DNA of 64,000 nt. Source: Spiribacter sp. 2438. Lineage in GTDB: Bacteria > Pseudomonadota > Gammaproteobacteria > Nitrococcales > Nitrococcaceae. Within the stretch, counting starts at the first letter, position 1. The number at the start of each line of letters is the position of its first letter. The notes beneath the pieces are model-generated. The model was given only the letters and a program-made list of their open reading frames with translations, made no database searches and was not told where the DNA came from. The stretch spans positions 186,001 through 250,000 of the forward strand of contig NZ_CP046046.1 in NCBI RefSeq assembly GCF_009676705.1, written 5' to 3'. The translations under genes were made by a program, and so were the position numbers. Shown piece after piece: positions 41,822 to 50,407 of the stretch.

Positions 41822-42151
41822 TCAGTCGTTGTTGTCGGGGGTTGCTTCGGGCATTGCCTCGGGTGTCGCCTCCGGCACGGCTTCGGGGGTCGCTTCCGGT
41901 GTGGCCTCGGGCGCGGCCTCCGGAGTGGCCTCCGGTGTCGCCTCGGGCATGGCTTCCGGCGTTGCCTCCGGAGTCGCCTCGGGCGTGGCTTCCGGCGCGG
42001 TGTCCGGCGTGTCGCCGGGTTGCCGGATGTCCGAGACAATGGCGTGCAGCGACGCAGCACCGGTGACGGCAATCAGCAGCGGAGTGGTGTAGACCACGGT
42101 TCTGGACAGCCGGGCAATCAGTTGGCGGCGGGTCGGGTGATCGTCTTTCAT
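41822..42151 (-). CDS. small membrane protein with 13 PEA tetrapeptide repeats
   Basis: The 109-residue product has a basic N-terminus (TRRQLIARLSR, Tat-like), one hydrophobic segment at about residues 19-40, a short linker, then 13 consecutive four-residue units xPEA (residues 52-103, x = A, T, M or V) and the tail TPDNND. The repeat part is acidic and Pro-rich, expected to be extended and outside the inner membrane. I recognise no family. ATG 42151 shares one base with the stop of the DoxX gene, so the two are translationally coupled. Repeat proteins like this may act as spacers across the periplasm or cell wall; function unknown. Confidence 0.65.
   Translation of the reverse strand: MKDDHPTRRQLIARLSRTVVYTTPLLIAVTGAASLHAIVSDIRQPGDTPDTAPEATPEATPEATPEAMPEATPEATPEAAPEATPEATPEAVPEATPEAMPEATPDNND
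41843..41998 (-). repeat. 13 tandem 12-bp repeats inside coding sequence
   Basis: The minus-strand DNA is 13 tandem copies of a 12-bp unit encoding xPEA. Units differ mainly at the first codon and at third positions (GCC/GCG, CCG/CCC, GAG/GAA), so it is not a very fresh expansion, but copy number could vary by slippage in steps of four residues without shifting frame. Confidence 0.9.
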
Positions 42152-42570
42152 CAGGTCTGATTGCCGCGGATCAGCAGGTAAATGGACAGGCAGAGCAGGG
42201 TGACCTGGAACGCCATCCCTCCCATGGGATGGCTGGCTGAGGGCAAAAAGTGCCACTGGCCCCAGTGGACGAGAAAAATGGCGCCCAGCAGCACCGGGCA
42301 GGCCAGTGCGGCCCCCAGGCGGGTGATCCAGTCATTGGTGAGTGCTCCCGCCAGCAATAGCAGGCCGGCCATCAGCTCCAGGACCACCACCGCCACAACG
42401 AGGCCGAGGGGGAAGTTCATGGCCTCAGCAAAGGCGCCAACCCCCGTGCCAAGCCACTTTTCCAGGCCGTGGTACACCAGGACCGCCGCAAGCGGCGTGC
42501 GCAGCAGCCAGTGTGACTGAGCGGCCTGCCGGTCAAGAATGGCATCGCCACTGTCCAGAGGGGCTCCCAC
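42151..42570 (-). CDS. DoxX family membrane protein
   Basis: A GTG start at 42570 with AGGAG nine bases upstream gives 139 residues. The pattern of four membrane helices (LAAVLVYHGLEKWLG, LVVAVVVLELMAGLLLLAGA, LGAALACPVLLGAIFLVHWGQ, AFQVTLLCLSIYLLIRG) and the HGxEK segment fit DoxX/TQO small-subunit-like proteins. Roles in the family include thiosulfate or sulfide-linked quinone oxidoreduction and thiol stress, but most are uncharacterised. It precedes and overlaps the PEA-repeat protein by one base. Confidence 0.75.
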   Translation of the reverse strand: MGAPLDSGDAILDRQAAQSHWLLRTPLAAVLVYHGLEKWLGTGVGAFAEAMNFPLGLVVAVVVLELMAGLLLLAGALTNDWITRLGAALACPVLLGAIFLVHWGQWHFLPSASHPMGGMAFQVTLLCLSIYLLIRGNQT

Positions 42571-42652
42571 GACATACGTCTCCTGTCTGCTGAATGGCCG
42601 GATTCGGCGACAGCATACCGGGACTGGAGCTGATTTCCGATTGAAATACTGA

Positions 42653-42681
42653 TTGCGTGGGGTCGGGGGGTGCCGTATTGT
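42653..42681 (+). promoter_or_regulatory. candidate sigma70 promoter of RRM protein gene
   Basis: TTGCGT (42653-42658) and TATTGT (42676-42681) are separated by 17 bases. A transcript starting near 42688 would have a leader of about 130 bases before ATG 42819, rich in inverted repeats (GGTCCG/CGGACC around 42713-42737; CTGCCG/CGGCAG around 42774-42799). Confidence 0.5.
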
Positions 42682-42818
42682 CGATGGCAGATCTGATGTC
42701 AAGGAGATGTCGGGTCCGGCGGGCCGACGATCGGACCGTCCGAAGGAAGGGTAGAACCTTCTGCGATGTTTAACCTGCCGGACCATACCCGGACGGCAGT
42801 GTGTGATGAGACTAAGTG

Positions 42819-43100
42819 ATGAAATCGATTTATGTGGGCAATCTGCCCTTTTCCGCCTCCGAGGACGAAATTCGTGACCTGTTTGCCGCTCATGGCGAGG
42901 TCAAGGAAGTCCGGATGATCTCCGATCGGGAAACCGGTCGCCCCCGTGGCTTTGGCTTCGTTCGCATGGACCCTTCCGAGGCGGATGCCGCCATCGAGGC
43001 GCTGAATGGCACCGAGATGGGTGGGCGCACGCTGCGCATCAACGAAGCGCAGGATCGTAAGCCCGCCGGCGGTGGGGGTGGCCCGCGCCGCGACTGGTAA
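42819..43100 (+). CDS. RRM-type RNA-binding protein
   Basis: The 93-residue protein is a single RNA recognition motif: RNP2 IYVGNLPFSA near the start and RNP1 RGFGFVRM at about residues 46-53, with a glycine-rich C-terminal tail ending in RRDW. Such proteins in bacteria (including cyanobacterial Rbp-type) bind RNA and are often cold- or stress-induced. The structured leader of about 130 bases could serve autoregulation. A strong terminator follows at 43119-43156. ATG 42819 is preferred over GTG 42816. Confidence 0.95.
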   Translation: MKSIYVGNLPFSASEDEIRDLFAAHGEVKEVRMISDRETGRPRGFGFVRMDPSEADAAIEALNGTEMGGRTLRINEAQDRKPAGGGGGPRRDW

Positions 43101-43118
43101 TGGCTTAAGCTATTCTGG

Positions 43119-43156
43119 AAAACCCGTGACTGGCGACGGTCACGGGTTTTTTGTTT
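43119..43156 (+). terminator. intrinsic terminator after RRM gene
   Basis: AAAACCCGTGAC pairs with GTCACGGGTTTT across a 9-base loop (12-bp stem) followed by TTGTTTTT. It can act in both directions. It leaves only three bases before the ATG of the next gene. Confidence 0.93.
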
Positions 43157-43158
43157 TT

Positions 43159-44058
43159 ATGGTTGCCATTCAAGACGAACGTCGACATCGAGCATTTCTG
43201 GCGGAGGCACAGCTCCGTCACGCCTGGCAGTTCCGGCAGCGCGGTGTCGCTGCGGAATCCGATCCCGTTGAAGTCAATGTCCCGGTGGGCTGGCACCCGG
43301 TGATGAAATGCCTGTTCACCGAAGTCGAGTCGCTGGTGCCCGAGGCCGAGCGGGGTGGTTTTCGATGGCGTCGGCTGGTGGCTGCCCAAGGCGCTCTCGA
43401 GATTCGCTTTGATGGCGTTCGGGATCGCATCAAGCCGGCGGTATTTCGGGCCCGCGAGGCGGCGCAGGTGACCTGCGAGGCCTGCGGGCGACCCGGCCGG
43501 CTGCTGCTGGTGGCCGGGAGCCGTCGTGTCAGCTGTGATCTGCATTTCTTGGAGCGGCTTCGTTACTGTGATCGTGCCGGCGAGCAGGCAGCCAGCAACT
43601 GGTGGATGAGCCCTCACCCCGGTCTTGGCGGCCGGGCTCCCATCGTGGTCCTGCGCACCGGCGCGCCCCCGGAAATTCTCATCGATCTGGCGCTGCGACG
43701 GGCCATGCCCGATGTGCCCCGCCTCAATGGTGCGCACCGCCAGCGCCTGCAACAGACCTGGCCGGTGCTGCGGGAGGCCTTCGGCGAGCGGCTGAGAAGC
43801 CTGCGGCTGGCGGAGTTCGATCCGGCCAGCCAGCGCGGCGGGACGCTTCTGGCGCTGTTGGCGGGAGAGGCGGACGCCGCGGCCCAGGCGGGGGTGGCCA
43901 CGGCGCTGGCGCGGGCAGGATTCAGCGATCTCAGGCTTCGACTGGTCGGTGAGGGTGATCTCCATGCGCCGGCCACGGCAACGGATCCCTGGTCGGCCAT
44001 GCTGGCGCTGGAGGCCTCGATCAGTATTCCGCGCTATCAGCCGGCTGCGCCTTTTTGA
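43159..44058 (+). CDS. uncharacterised protein with zinc knuckle and ParS-like segment
   Basis: The 299-residue protein is not assigned to a known family with confidence. It has a C-x2-C...C-x2-H zinc-knuckle-like stretch (CEACGRPG ... RRVSCDLH, about residues 108-132), followed at about 148-180 by WWMSPHPGLGGRAP...LRTGAPPEIL, which resembles the toxin-binding domain of MbcA/ParS/Xre antitoxins (W-x-x-x-PxxxLGGxxPxxxL-x-TG). The rest is Arg/Leu-rich. No RES-type toxin gene is adjacent. The ATG at 43159 lies in the T-tract of the RRM terminator without a clear ribosome site, so the true start may be downstream. Its end overlaps rsmJ by 38 bases, convergent. Confidence 0.6.
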   Translation: MVAIQDERRHRAFLAEAQLRHAWQFRQRGVAAESDPVEVNVPVGWHPVMKCLFTEVESLVPEAERGGFRWRRLVAAQGALEIRFDGVRDRIKPAVFRAREAAQVTCEACGRPGRLLLVAGSRRVSCDLHFLERLRYCDRAGEQAASNWWMSPHPGLGGRAPIVVLRTGAPPEILIDLALRRAMPDVPRLNGAHRQRLQQTWPVLREAFGERLRSLRLAEFDPASQRGGTLLALLAGEADAAAQAGVATALARAGFSDLRLRLVGEGDLHAPATATDPWSAMLALEASISIPRYQPAAPF

Positions 44059-44788
44059 TTAGGTAGACGTCGAAGCGGGTGCTGCGTCCCTGATGGGAAT
44101 GATCCGGTGGCTGATCCGCCAGCGGCGGCGCCCGTCGTTGACGCTTGACCACCACCCGATCCTGGGCGGCCGTCATGGCGGCCGGCAGTAGGGCGTCAGC
44201 GGCTTCATCCGGCCCCAGCAGACGCTGCAGGAGCGCCAGCTCCTTGCCGGCGGCGGCCTGACGGCGATCGCCGGCGTACATGGGGTCCAGATAAATCACA
44301 TCCCCCCGCTCAGCCTGGCTGTCCCCGGCGCCGAGCCAGAACCGGGCATCCGCGCAAACAAGATCGAGTCGATTGGTGATGTCCTCGAGGCCCCCTTCCC
44401 GGGCACGGCGCAGACCATCGTCCAGCAACGCCGCGATGACCGGCGATCGCTCGATGAGCGTGACCCGGGCTCCCAGCCGGGCAAGAACGAAGGCGTCCCG
44501 TCCCAGCCCGGCGGTGGCGTCGACGATGCGGGGCTGGTGGCTGCCGGTGAGGCCGCAGGCCCGGGCGATCAGCTCCCGACGGGGCGCAAGGCGGGCACCG
44601 CGATAACCCTGGGCGCCGGTGAGGTAGTCAACGCGCAGACACATGGAGGGCCGCTGGTTAAGGCATAACGCCAGACCATTGGAGTCGAGCTGCAGGTAGA
44701 GTTCACCTTCTGCAGGGACCCGTGACGGCGAGGCGCCAGTCTGCCGGGCGACGTCGTCAGCCCGCCGGTCATCCACATCGCCAACCAC
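44021..44788 (-). CDS. rsmJ: 16S rRNA (guanine(1516)-N2)-methyltransferase
   Basis: The protein matches RsmJ along its length: VDATAGLGRDAFVLARLGARVTLIERSPV (SAM site), AALLDDGLRRA, VIYLDPMY (catalytic DPM) and RVVVKRQRRAPPLA. It methylates G1516 of 16S rRNA. The start is uncertain: GTG 44788 gives 255 residues, near the E. coli length (250), but has no clear ribosome site; a longer form would overlap the phaC start. It is convergent with the gene ending at 44058 and divergent from phaC. Confidence 0.9.
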   Translation of the reverse strand: MVGDVDDRRADDVARQTGASPSRVPAEGELYLQLDSNGLALCLNQRPSMCLRVDYLTGAQGYRGARLAPRRELIARACGLTGSHQPRIVDATAGLGRDAFVLARLGARVTLIERSPVIAALLDDGLRRAREGGLEDITNRLDLVCADARFWLGAGDSQAERGDVIYLDPMYAGDRRQAAAGKELALLQRLLGPDEAADALLPAAMTAAQDRVVVKRQRRAPPLADQPPDHSHQGRSTRFDVYLIKKAQPADSAEY

Positions 44789-44871
44789 CAGGGGCAGTGG
44801 CCGTGATTGTGGCGATTTGTCGCGGTGCCGTATGATTCTGATACCACTCGCGCCTGGAGGCGATCGGAAAG

Positions 44872-46671
44872 ATGACTGAAAAAAAGGATAGCGGACTCGA
44901 GGGCATCGATCCCAGCGAACTGAATCGCTCAATGTCGGAAATCGCGGGCCGCAGTCAGCAACTGGTCAAGGATTTTCTGGCGCGTCAGGAAGCCGGCCAG
45001 CAGGTATCCATGGATGATGCCTTGCACATGAGCAAGCTGTTCCAGGATCTTTACGCCCGCCTGATGGCGGATCCGGTCCAGTTGATGCAGGCCCAGATGG
45101 CGTTCTGGCAGGACTACATGTCCATCATGCAGAACTCCACGCTACGCATGATGGGGGTGGAGAGCGAGCCGGTTCGGCAGCCGGAAAAGCGCGACAAGCG
45201 CTTTGCCCACGAGGGCTGGGAGGATAACCCGTTCTTCGACTTCGTCAAGCAGTCCTATCTGCTGACCGCGGACTACCTGCATCGAACCGTCGACAACGTC
45301 GACGGCCTGGATGACCGCACCCGGCGGAAAATTGACTTCTACACCCGCCAGTTTGTCAGTGCCATGTCGCCCAGCAACTTTCTGGCCACCAATCCCGAGG
45401 TGCTCGAGCGGACCGTGGAGACCCGCGGTCAGAACCTGATGGATGGCCTCAACAAGCTGCTGGAGGACCTGGAGCGCGGTAACGGCACCCTGAAAATCCG
45501 CCAGACCAATCCGGACGCCTTCGAGGTGGGCAAGGACCTGGCGATCACACCGGGCAAGGTCGTCTACCAGAATGAGCTCATGCAGCTGATTCAGTACGCG
45601 CCGGCCACCGAGCAGGTGGCCCGCCGGCCGCTGCTGTTCGTGCCGCCGTGGATCAACAAGTACTACATTCTTGATCTGCGGCCCAAGAACTCCCTGGTGA
45701 AGTGGCTGGTGGAGCAGGGCTTCACCGTGTTCGTCATTTCCTGGTGTAACCCCAGTGCCAAGCTGGCGAACAAGCGGTTCGAGGATTACATGACCGATGG
45801 CCCGCTGGCGGCGCTGGACGCCATCGAGCAGGCCATCGGTGAGCGCGATGTCAACATCATCGGCTATTGCCTCGGGGGCACCCTGCTGGCTTCAACCCTG
45901 GCCTACATGGCGGAGCGCGGCGAGTCTGGCATCAACAGCGCCACGTTCCTGACCACCCTGCTGGACTTCGAGAATCCCGGCGAGCTGGAAATCTTCATCG
46001 ATGAGGAGCAGCTGGCGGCGCTGGAAAAACAGATGGACCAGCGGGGCTATCTGCAGGGCAATCAGATGGCCACCACCATGTCCAGCCTGCGGTCCAACGA
46101 CCTGATCTGGTCGTTCTTCGTCAACAACTACCTCAAGGGGGAGGATCCGTTCCCCTTCGACCTGCTCTACTGGAACCAGGACTCCACCAACATGCCGGCG
46201 CGGATGCATGCGTTCTACCTGCGCAAGATGTACCTGGAAAATCAGCTCCGGCAGCCCGGGGGCATCACCATGGCGGGGGTCCCCATTGACCTGTCGAAAA
46301 ACTCGGTGCCGACCTACTTTGTGTCAGCCCGGGAAGATCACATTGCGCCCTGGCATGCCTGTTACCGCGGCTCGAAGCTGCTCGGGGGCAAATCCCGGTT
46401 CGTATTGGGTGGATCCGGCCATATTGCAGGGGTGATCAACCCGCCGGAGAAGCAGAAGTACGGCTACTGGATCAACACCCGACGGCCGAAGGATCCGGAT
46501 GCCTGGCTGGACGGCGCGACCCACTACGAAGGCTCCTGGTGGCTGGACTGGGTGAATTGGCTGCAGCCGAAACGCGGTGGCGAGGTGCCCGCCCGGCAGC
46601 CGGGGGATGGCAATCTGCAGCCCATTGAGGATGCCCCCGGGCATTACGTTCGGGAGAAGGCCGATGGTTGA
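44872..46671 (+). CDS. phaC: class I poly(3-hydroxyalkanoate) synthase
   Basis: The 599-residue enzyme polymerises hydroxyacyl-CoA into PHA granules. Seen: the lipase-like box GYCLGG with the catalytic Cys, [10 protein letters not shown] with the catalytic Asp, and [13 protein letters not shown] with the catalytic His; the N-terminal domain and length match class I synthases (no PhaE/PhaR partner needed). GGAGG precedes ATG 44872. Its last bases overlap the purE start by eight bases, an unexpected coupling of carbon storage with purine synthesis. Confidence 0.96.
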   Translation: MTEKKDSGLEGIDPSELNRSMSEIAGRSQQLVKDFLARQEAGQQVSMDDALHMSKLFQDLYARLMADPVQLMQAQMAFWQDYMSIMQNSTLRMMGVESEPVRQPEKRDKRFAHEGWEDNPFFDFVKQSYLLTADYLHRTVDNVDGLDDRTRRKIDFYTRQFVSAMSPSNFLATNPEVLERTVETRGQNLMDGLNKLLEDLERGNGTLKIRQTNPDAFEVGKDLAITPGKVVYQNELMQLIQYAPATEQVARRPLLFVPPWINKYYILDLRPKNSLVKWLVEQGFTVFVISWCNPSAKLANKRFEDYMTDGPLAALDAIEQAIGERDVNIIGYCLGGTLLASTLAYMAERGESGINSATFLTTLLDFENPGELEIFIDEEQLAALEKQMDQRGYLQGNQMATTMSSLRSNDLIWSFFVNNYLKGEDPFPFDLLYWNQDSTNMPARMHAFYLRKMYLENQLRQPGGITMAGVPIDLSKNSVPTYFVSAREDHIAPWHACYRGSKLLGGKSRFVLGGSGHIAGVINPPEKQKYGYWINTRRPKDPDAWLDGATHYEGSWWLDWVNWLQPKRGGEVPARQPGDGNLQPIEDAPGHYVREKADG

Positions 46672-47155
46672 TGCCGCGCCACGGGTCGGCATCATCATGG
46701 GCAGCCGCTCCGATTGGGAGACCATGGCGCACGCGGATGCGGTGCTCAAGGATTTCAAAGTGCCCCATGAGTGCCGCATCGTCTCGGCCCATCGCACGCC
46801 GGGGCAGATGAACGATTACGCGGCCGCGGCTCGCGAGCGCGGTCTGCGCGCCATCATCGCCGGAGCCGGTGGCGCCGCTCACCTGCCTGGCATGGTGGCG
46901 GCGCAGACGACGGTACCGGTGCTGGGCGTTCCGGTTCAGAGCCGGGCGCTCAAGGGCCTCGATTCCCTGCTCTCCATCGTGCAGATGCCCGGCGGCGTCC
47001 CGGTGGCCACTTTCGCCATCGGCGAGGCCGGTGCCCGCAATGCGGCGCTGTTTGCCGTTTCCCTGCTGGCCGCGGAGGACGCGGAGCTGGCAGATGCGCT
47101 GCAGGCGTTCCGCGACGCCCAGGCCCGCAAGGTGATTGAGGACGAGCTGCCTTGA
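46664..47155 (+). CDS. purE: N5-carboxyaminoimidazole ribonucleotide mutase
   Basis: The 163-residue class I PurE has [23 protein letters not shown] and [15 protein letters not shown]. It isomerises N5-CAIR to CAIR in purine synthesis after PurK. ATG 46664 lies within the phaC end, and its stop overlaps the purK TTG (TTGA). Confidence 0.97.
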   Translation: MVDAAPRVGIIMGSRSDWETMAHADAVLKDFKVPHECRIVSAHRTPGQMNDYAAAARERGLRAIIAGAGGAAHLPGMVAAQTTVPVLGVPVQSRALKGLDSLLSIVQMPGGVPVATFAIGEAGARNAALFAVSLLAAEDAELADALQAFRDAQARKVIEDELP

Positions 47156-48291
47156 CCGAACGGGTCCTTCCCGGTTCCACCATCGGCATTCTCGGCAGCG
47201 GTCAGCTTGGCCGGATGCTGGCGCAATCCGCCCGCCGCATGGGGTATCGCGTTCACACCCTCTCTCCGGGGCGGGACACCCCCACCGGGCAGATCGCCGA
47301 CCGCGAGATCGTCGCCGAGTATGACGACCTGGACGCCATTGCCGCGTTTGCCCGGGGCGTGGATGTGGTGACGTTCGAATTTGAGAACGTCGCCTATTCG
47401 GCAGCGGAGTCCGCTGCTCGCCACGCTCCGGTTCGGCCCCGGGGCGAGGTGCTGCATGTCACCCAGAATCGTCTGAGGGAAAAGCGGGCACTGGTGGCAG
47501 CGGGCCTGCCAACCGCCCCGTTTGAGGCCGTGAATGACCTGGCCGAACTCGAACAGGCGCTCGACCGGGTCGGCAGGCCGGCGATCCTTAAAACCGCGGG
47601 CTTTGGCTACGACGGCAAAGGCCAGGCTCGGCTTGATTACGACACCGTGCCCGCCGAGGCCTGGGCGGCCATTGGCGCTGGCCCGGCGGTGCTTGAAGGG
47701 TTTGTGGATTTTCAGGCGGAGTTTTCCGTGGTGGCGGCGCGAAGTGTCCATGGCCAAATGGTCGATTACGGGCTCATCGAAAACCGGCATGCCAACCACA
47801 TCCTGGATGTCTCCATCGCCGACATGCCGCTGGAGCCCCCGCAACAGAAGCGGGCCCGAGAGATCGCCCGCACAGTCCTCGAGTCGCTGGATGTCGTCGG
47901 TGTGCTCTGCGTGGAATTCTTCCTCTCCCGGGATGGCTCGTTAATCGTCAACGAACTGGCCCCGAGACCCCACAACTCCGGGCACTTGACCATCGAAGGC
48001 TGCCTGAGCAGTCAGTTTGACCAGCAGTTACGGGCGGTCTGTGGCCTGCCACTGGGTGACACGCAGCGTCTATTCCCGGTGGCCATGGCCAACCTGCTCG
48101 GCAATGGCTGGCAGCAGCACACCCCGGACTGGGCATCAGCGCTGCGCGACCCCCGGGTCAACCTGCACCTCTACGGCAAGGCGATGCCGGCACCGGGCCG
48201 TAAAATGGGGCATCTCACCGTGCGCGGCGACAGTCGCGATGACGCCGCCCAGCGGGCCCTGAGCGCCCGCGCCTCCCTCGCCATCAAATAA
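47152..48291 (+). CDS. purK: 5-(carboxyamino)imidazole ribonucleotide synthase
   Basis: The 379-residue ATP-grasp enzyme carboxylates AIR using ATP and bicarbonate. Seen: [33 protein letters not shown] (ATP-grasp Lys), [27 protein letters not shown] start overlaps the purE stop. rdgC follows after 13 bases. Confidence 0.97.
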   Translation: MTERVLPGSTIGILGSGQLGRMLAQSARRMGYRVHTLSPGRDTPTGQIADREIVAEYDDLDAIAAFARGVDVVTFEFENVAYSAAESAARHAPVRPRGEVLHVTQNRLREKRALVAAGLPTAPFEAVNDLAELEQALDRVGRPAILKTAGFGYDGKGQARLDYDTVPAEAWAAIGAGPAVLEGFVDFQAEFSVVAARSVHGQMVDYGLIENRHANHILDVSIADMPLEPPQQKRAREIARTVLESLDVVGVLCVEFFLSRDGSLIVNELAPRPHNSGHLTIEGCLSSQFDQQLRAVCGLPLGDTQRLFPVAMANLLGNGWQQHTPDWASALRDPRVNLHLYGKAMPAPGRKMGHLTVRGDSRDDAAQRALSARASLAIK

Positions 48292-48304
48292 CTGGAAAAT
48301 CTGC

Positions 48305-49198
48305 ATGTGGTTTCGCAATCTTTGCGTCTATCAGCTGGGTGACGCCTTTTCCATGGACGCCGAGCAGCTGGAGTCGCGGCTGCAGGGGGGCGGGTTTCAG
48401 CCCGTCGGGGCCCATGACCCGGAATCCCGTGGCTGGGTGCCTCCCATTGCCCCCGGGGGCGAGCAGCTGGTCCATGCCGCAGGCCAGCGCCTGATGATCT
48501 GCCTGCAGACCGAATCCCGGGTGCTGCCACCCGCGGTTATCCGGGAACAGGTGGAACAGCGCATCGCCGAGCGTGAGGAGGCCATGGGACGGCCAGTGGG
48601 TCGGCGCGAGAAAGTTCGGCTGAAGGAAGAGGTCACCATCGACCTTCTGCCCCGGGCCTTCACCAAAAGTCGCCGTCTCTATGCCTATCTGGATCTTGAA
48701 GACCGCTGGCTGGTGGTGGACGCCGCCACATGGCGTGAAGCCGAGCTGTTGACCGATGACCTCCGGGCCATGCTGGGCAGCTTTCCGGTCAGGCCGTTGC
48801 AGACAGACAGTTCGCCGGCGCAGGTGATGACCGACTGGCTGGCCCGGGATCGCTTCCCCAGTGATCTCGAGCCCGGCGAGGAGGCGGTTTTCGAGGATCC
48901 CCGGACTGAGGGCGCCGAGGTCCGCTGCAAGCGTCAGGACCTGCGCAGCGACGAGATGCGGACCCATGTTCGCGCCGGGAAGCGGGTGCGGCGGCTTGCC
49001 GTGGACTGGGACGGACGGGTGAACGCCGTACTGGATGCCGATCTGTCCATTAAACGGCTGAAATTCACCGATCTGGTGCAGTCAGACGCGGATGATCGGG
49101 AGGCGGAAAGCCCGGCTGAACGGTTCGACACGGATTTCGCGATCATGACCGGCGAGCTGAGCCGGTTCCTGCAGCGGGTCCCGGTTTGGTTTGGATAA
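48305..49198 (+). CDS. rdgC: recombination-associated protein RdgC
   Basis: The 297-residue RdgC starts MWFRNL, contains GGEQLVHAAGQRLMI, VREQVEQRI-type and DLLPRAFTKSRRLYAY segments and ends with the DFAIMTGELSRFL region. RdgC is a ring-forming DNA-binding protein of beta- and gammaproteobacteria that restrains RecA. It follows purK closely. Its stop codon sits in an A-run that is the T-tract of a minus-strand terminator. Confidence 0.97.
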   Translation: MWFRNLCVYQLGDAFSMDAEQLESRLQGGGFQPVGAHDPESRGWVPPIAPGGEQLVHAAGQRLMICLQTESRVLPPAVIREQVEQRIAEREEAMGRPVGRREKVRLKEEVTIDLLPRAFTKSRRLYAYLDLEDRWLVVDAATWREAELLTDDLRAMLGSFPVRPLQTDSSPAQVMTDWLARDRFPSDLEPGEEAVFEDPRTEGAEVRCKRQDLRSDEMRTHVRAGKRVRRLAVDWDGRVNAVLDADLSIKRLKFTDLVQSDADDREAESPAERFDTDFAIMTGELSRFLQRVPVWFG

Positions 49199-49371
49199 AA
49201 AAAAGCCGGCATTGATGCCGGCCAAGAGGAGGAGAGTCGATAACAGGAATTACCCTGTGATGGGTTGAATTGTAGGGACATGAATTAGCGTCAGGAATAG
49301 CCTGAATGGATGATGATATGTGCTGCAGCGGCACGAATCGGTTATAACCAGAAAGTATCTTCTTAGGTCAA
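49197..49371 (-). ncRNA. candidate small regulatory RNA with promoter and terminator
   Basis: In the gap between rdgC and the rhodanese gene the minus strand has a promoter-like TTGACC (49366-49371), 18-base spacer, TTATAA (49342-49347), and, about 135 bases on, an intrinsic terminator: GCCGGCA-TTGA-TGCCGGC (49205-49222) followed by eight T residues (49197-49204). Just before the terminator the RNA would carry the single-stranded CU-rich stretch CTCTCCTCCTCTT, complementary to Shine-Dalgarno sequences, a hallmark of many small RNAs. No minus-strand gene lies here to explain the terminator. The predicted transcript is about 49335 to 49197. Evidence is sequence pattern only. Confidence 0.55.
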
Positions 49372-49440
49372 AAAAGTCATTTATATTTCTAACCAAGCCG
49401 GTACCATTTCGGCCACTGAGTCACTTGGTGGAGACATCCC

Positions 49441-50391
49441 ATGAAAATTCTCAAACAGCTGGTCCCGGCCGCCCTCCTCGGATTGGCCTATGTCGCGTCG
49501 GCGGCTGCCGGTCCCCAGCACTCCCCGCTGGTCAGCAGCGAATGGCTGAACAGCCATCTCGGCAGCGATGACCTGGTGGTGGTTGACGTGCGCTCCGGCA
49601 TTGATGGAACCGACGCCGAAGGTTTTGCCAACGGTCATATTCCCGGTGCGGTCTATGCAAGCTACACCGCAGCCGGGTGGCGGGTCGCCGATGGATCCGT
49701 GCCGGGCGTGCTGCCTCCGGTGGGTGACCTGGAAAATCTGATCGGCAACCTGGGGATCAGCAACAATGATCGAGTGGTCGTCGTACCCGCGGGGGTTGGC
49801 TCCACGGATTTCGGTAGCGCCGCTCGGGTGTACTGGACGTTCAAGTATCTGGGTCATGACGATGTCGCCATCCTCGACGGCGGCTTCCGAGCGTGGGTCG
49901 AGACTGGCGGCGAAGTGGCCACCGGCACGCCAGCCATAGAGCCGGCCCGGTTCGAGGCCAACGTCCGGCCGGAGCTTCTTGCTGACACCGACGCCGTGGA
50001 GGAAATCCAGGCAGCCGGCGGACAGCTGGTGGATGCCCGGCCCGCTGACCAGTTTGCCGGCGATGCCAAGCATCCGGCCTCCACCCGGGCCGGCACCATC
50101 CCCGGTGCGCTCAGCCTTGAAGAGGGGCTCCTAGTTCGGGAAGGCTCGGCCTTCTTCCTGGATGCAGACGATGTCAACGAGCTGATCCAGACCGCGGGTA
50201 TCCGCAGCGATGAGCCGGCGGTGTCCTTCTGCAACACCGGTCACTGGGCGGCAACGGCCTGGTTCGCACTCTCTGAGATCGCCGGTTTCGACAACGTGGC
50301 CATGTATGACGGTTCCATGACCGAATGGTCCCAGGACGACGCTCGCGAGATCGTGCGGGGCCAGCAGGCGTTGAGCGAACTGCTTAACTGA
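49441..50391 (+). CDS. periplasmic rhodanese-type sulfurtransferase
   Basis: The 316-residue protein has a signal peptide (cleavage near AAA-G, residue 24) and two rhodanese domains. The C-terminal domain has the active loop CNTGHWA (Cys at about residue 264); the N-terminal domain lacks the Cys (PAGVGSTD) and is structural. Related to SseA-like thiosulfate or mercaptopyruvate sulfurtransferases but secreted. It is followed by a TsuA-like transporter and a microprotein, suggesting periplasmic thiosulfate handling ahead of uptake. Confidence 0.9.
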   Translation: MKILKQLVPAALLGLAYVASAAAGPQHSPLVSSEWLNSHLGSDDLVVVDVRSGIDGTDAEGFANGHIPGAVYASYTAAGWRVADGSVPGVLPPVGDLENLIGNLGISNNDRVVVVPAGVGSTDFGSAARVYWTFKYLGHDDVAILDGGFRAWVETGGEVATGTPAIEPARFEANVRPELLADTDAVEEIQAAGGQLVDARPADQFAGDAKHPASTRAGTIPGALSLEEGLLVREGSAFFLDADDVNELIQTAGIRSDEPAVSFCNTGHWAATAWFALSEIAGFDNVAMYDGSMTEWSQDDAREIVRGQQALSELLN

Positions 50392-50407
50392 TTGAGATCC
50401 CGGATCC

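Noticed and set aside
41843-41998. Tandem repeat considered as a CRISPR array or intergenic satellite
   Set aside because: Units are 12 bp with no spacers and keep a reading frame (xPEA) that continues from a proper start with a membrane segment.
49143-49334. 63-codon minus-strand frame between rdgC and the rhodanese gene
   Set aside because: It overlaps the rdgC end and the terminator hairpin and has no ribosome site; the region is better explained as a small RNA.
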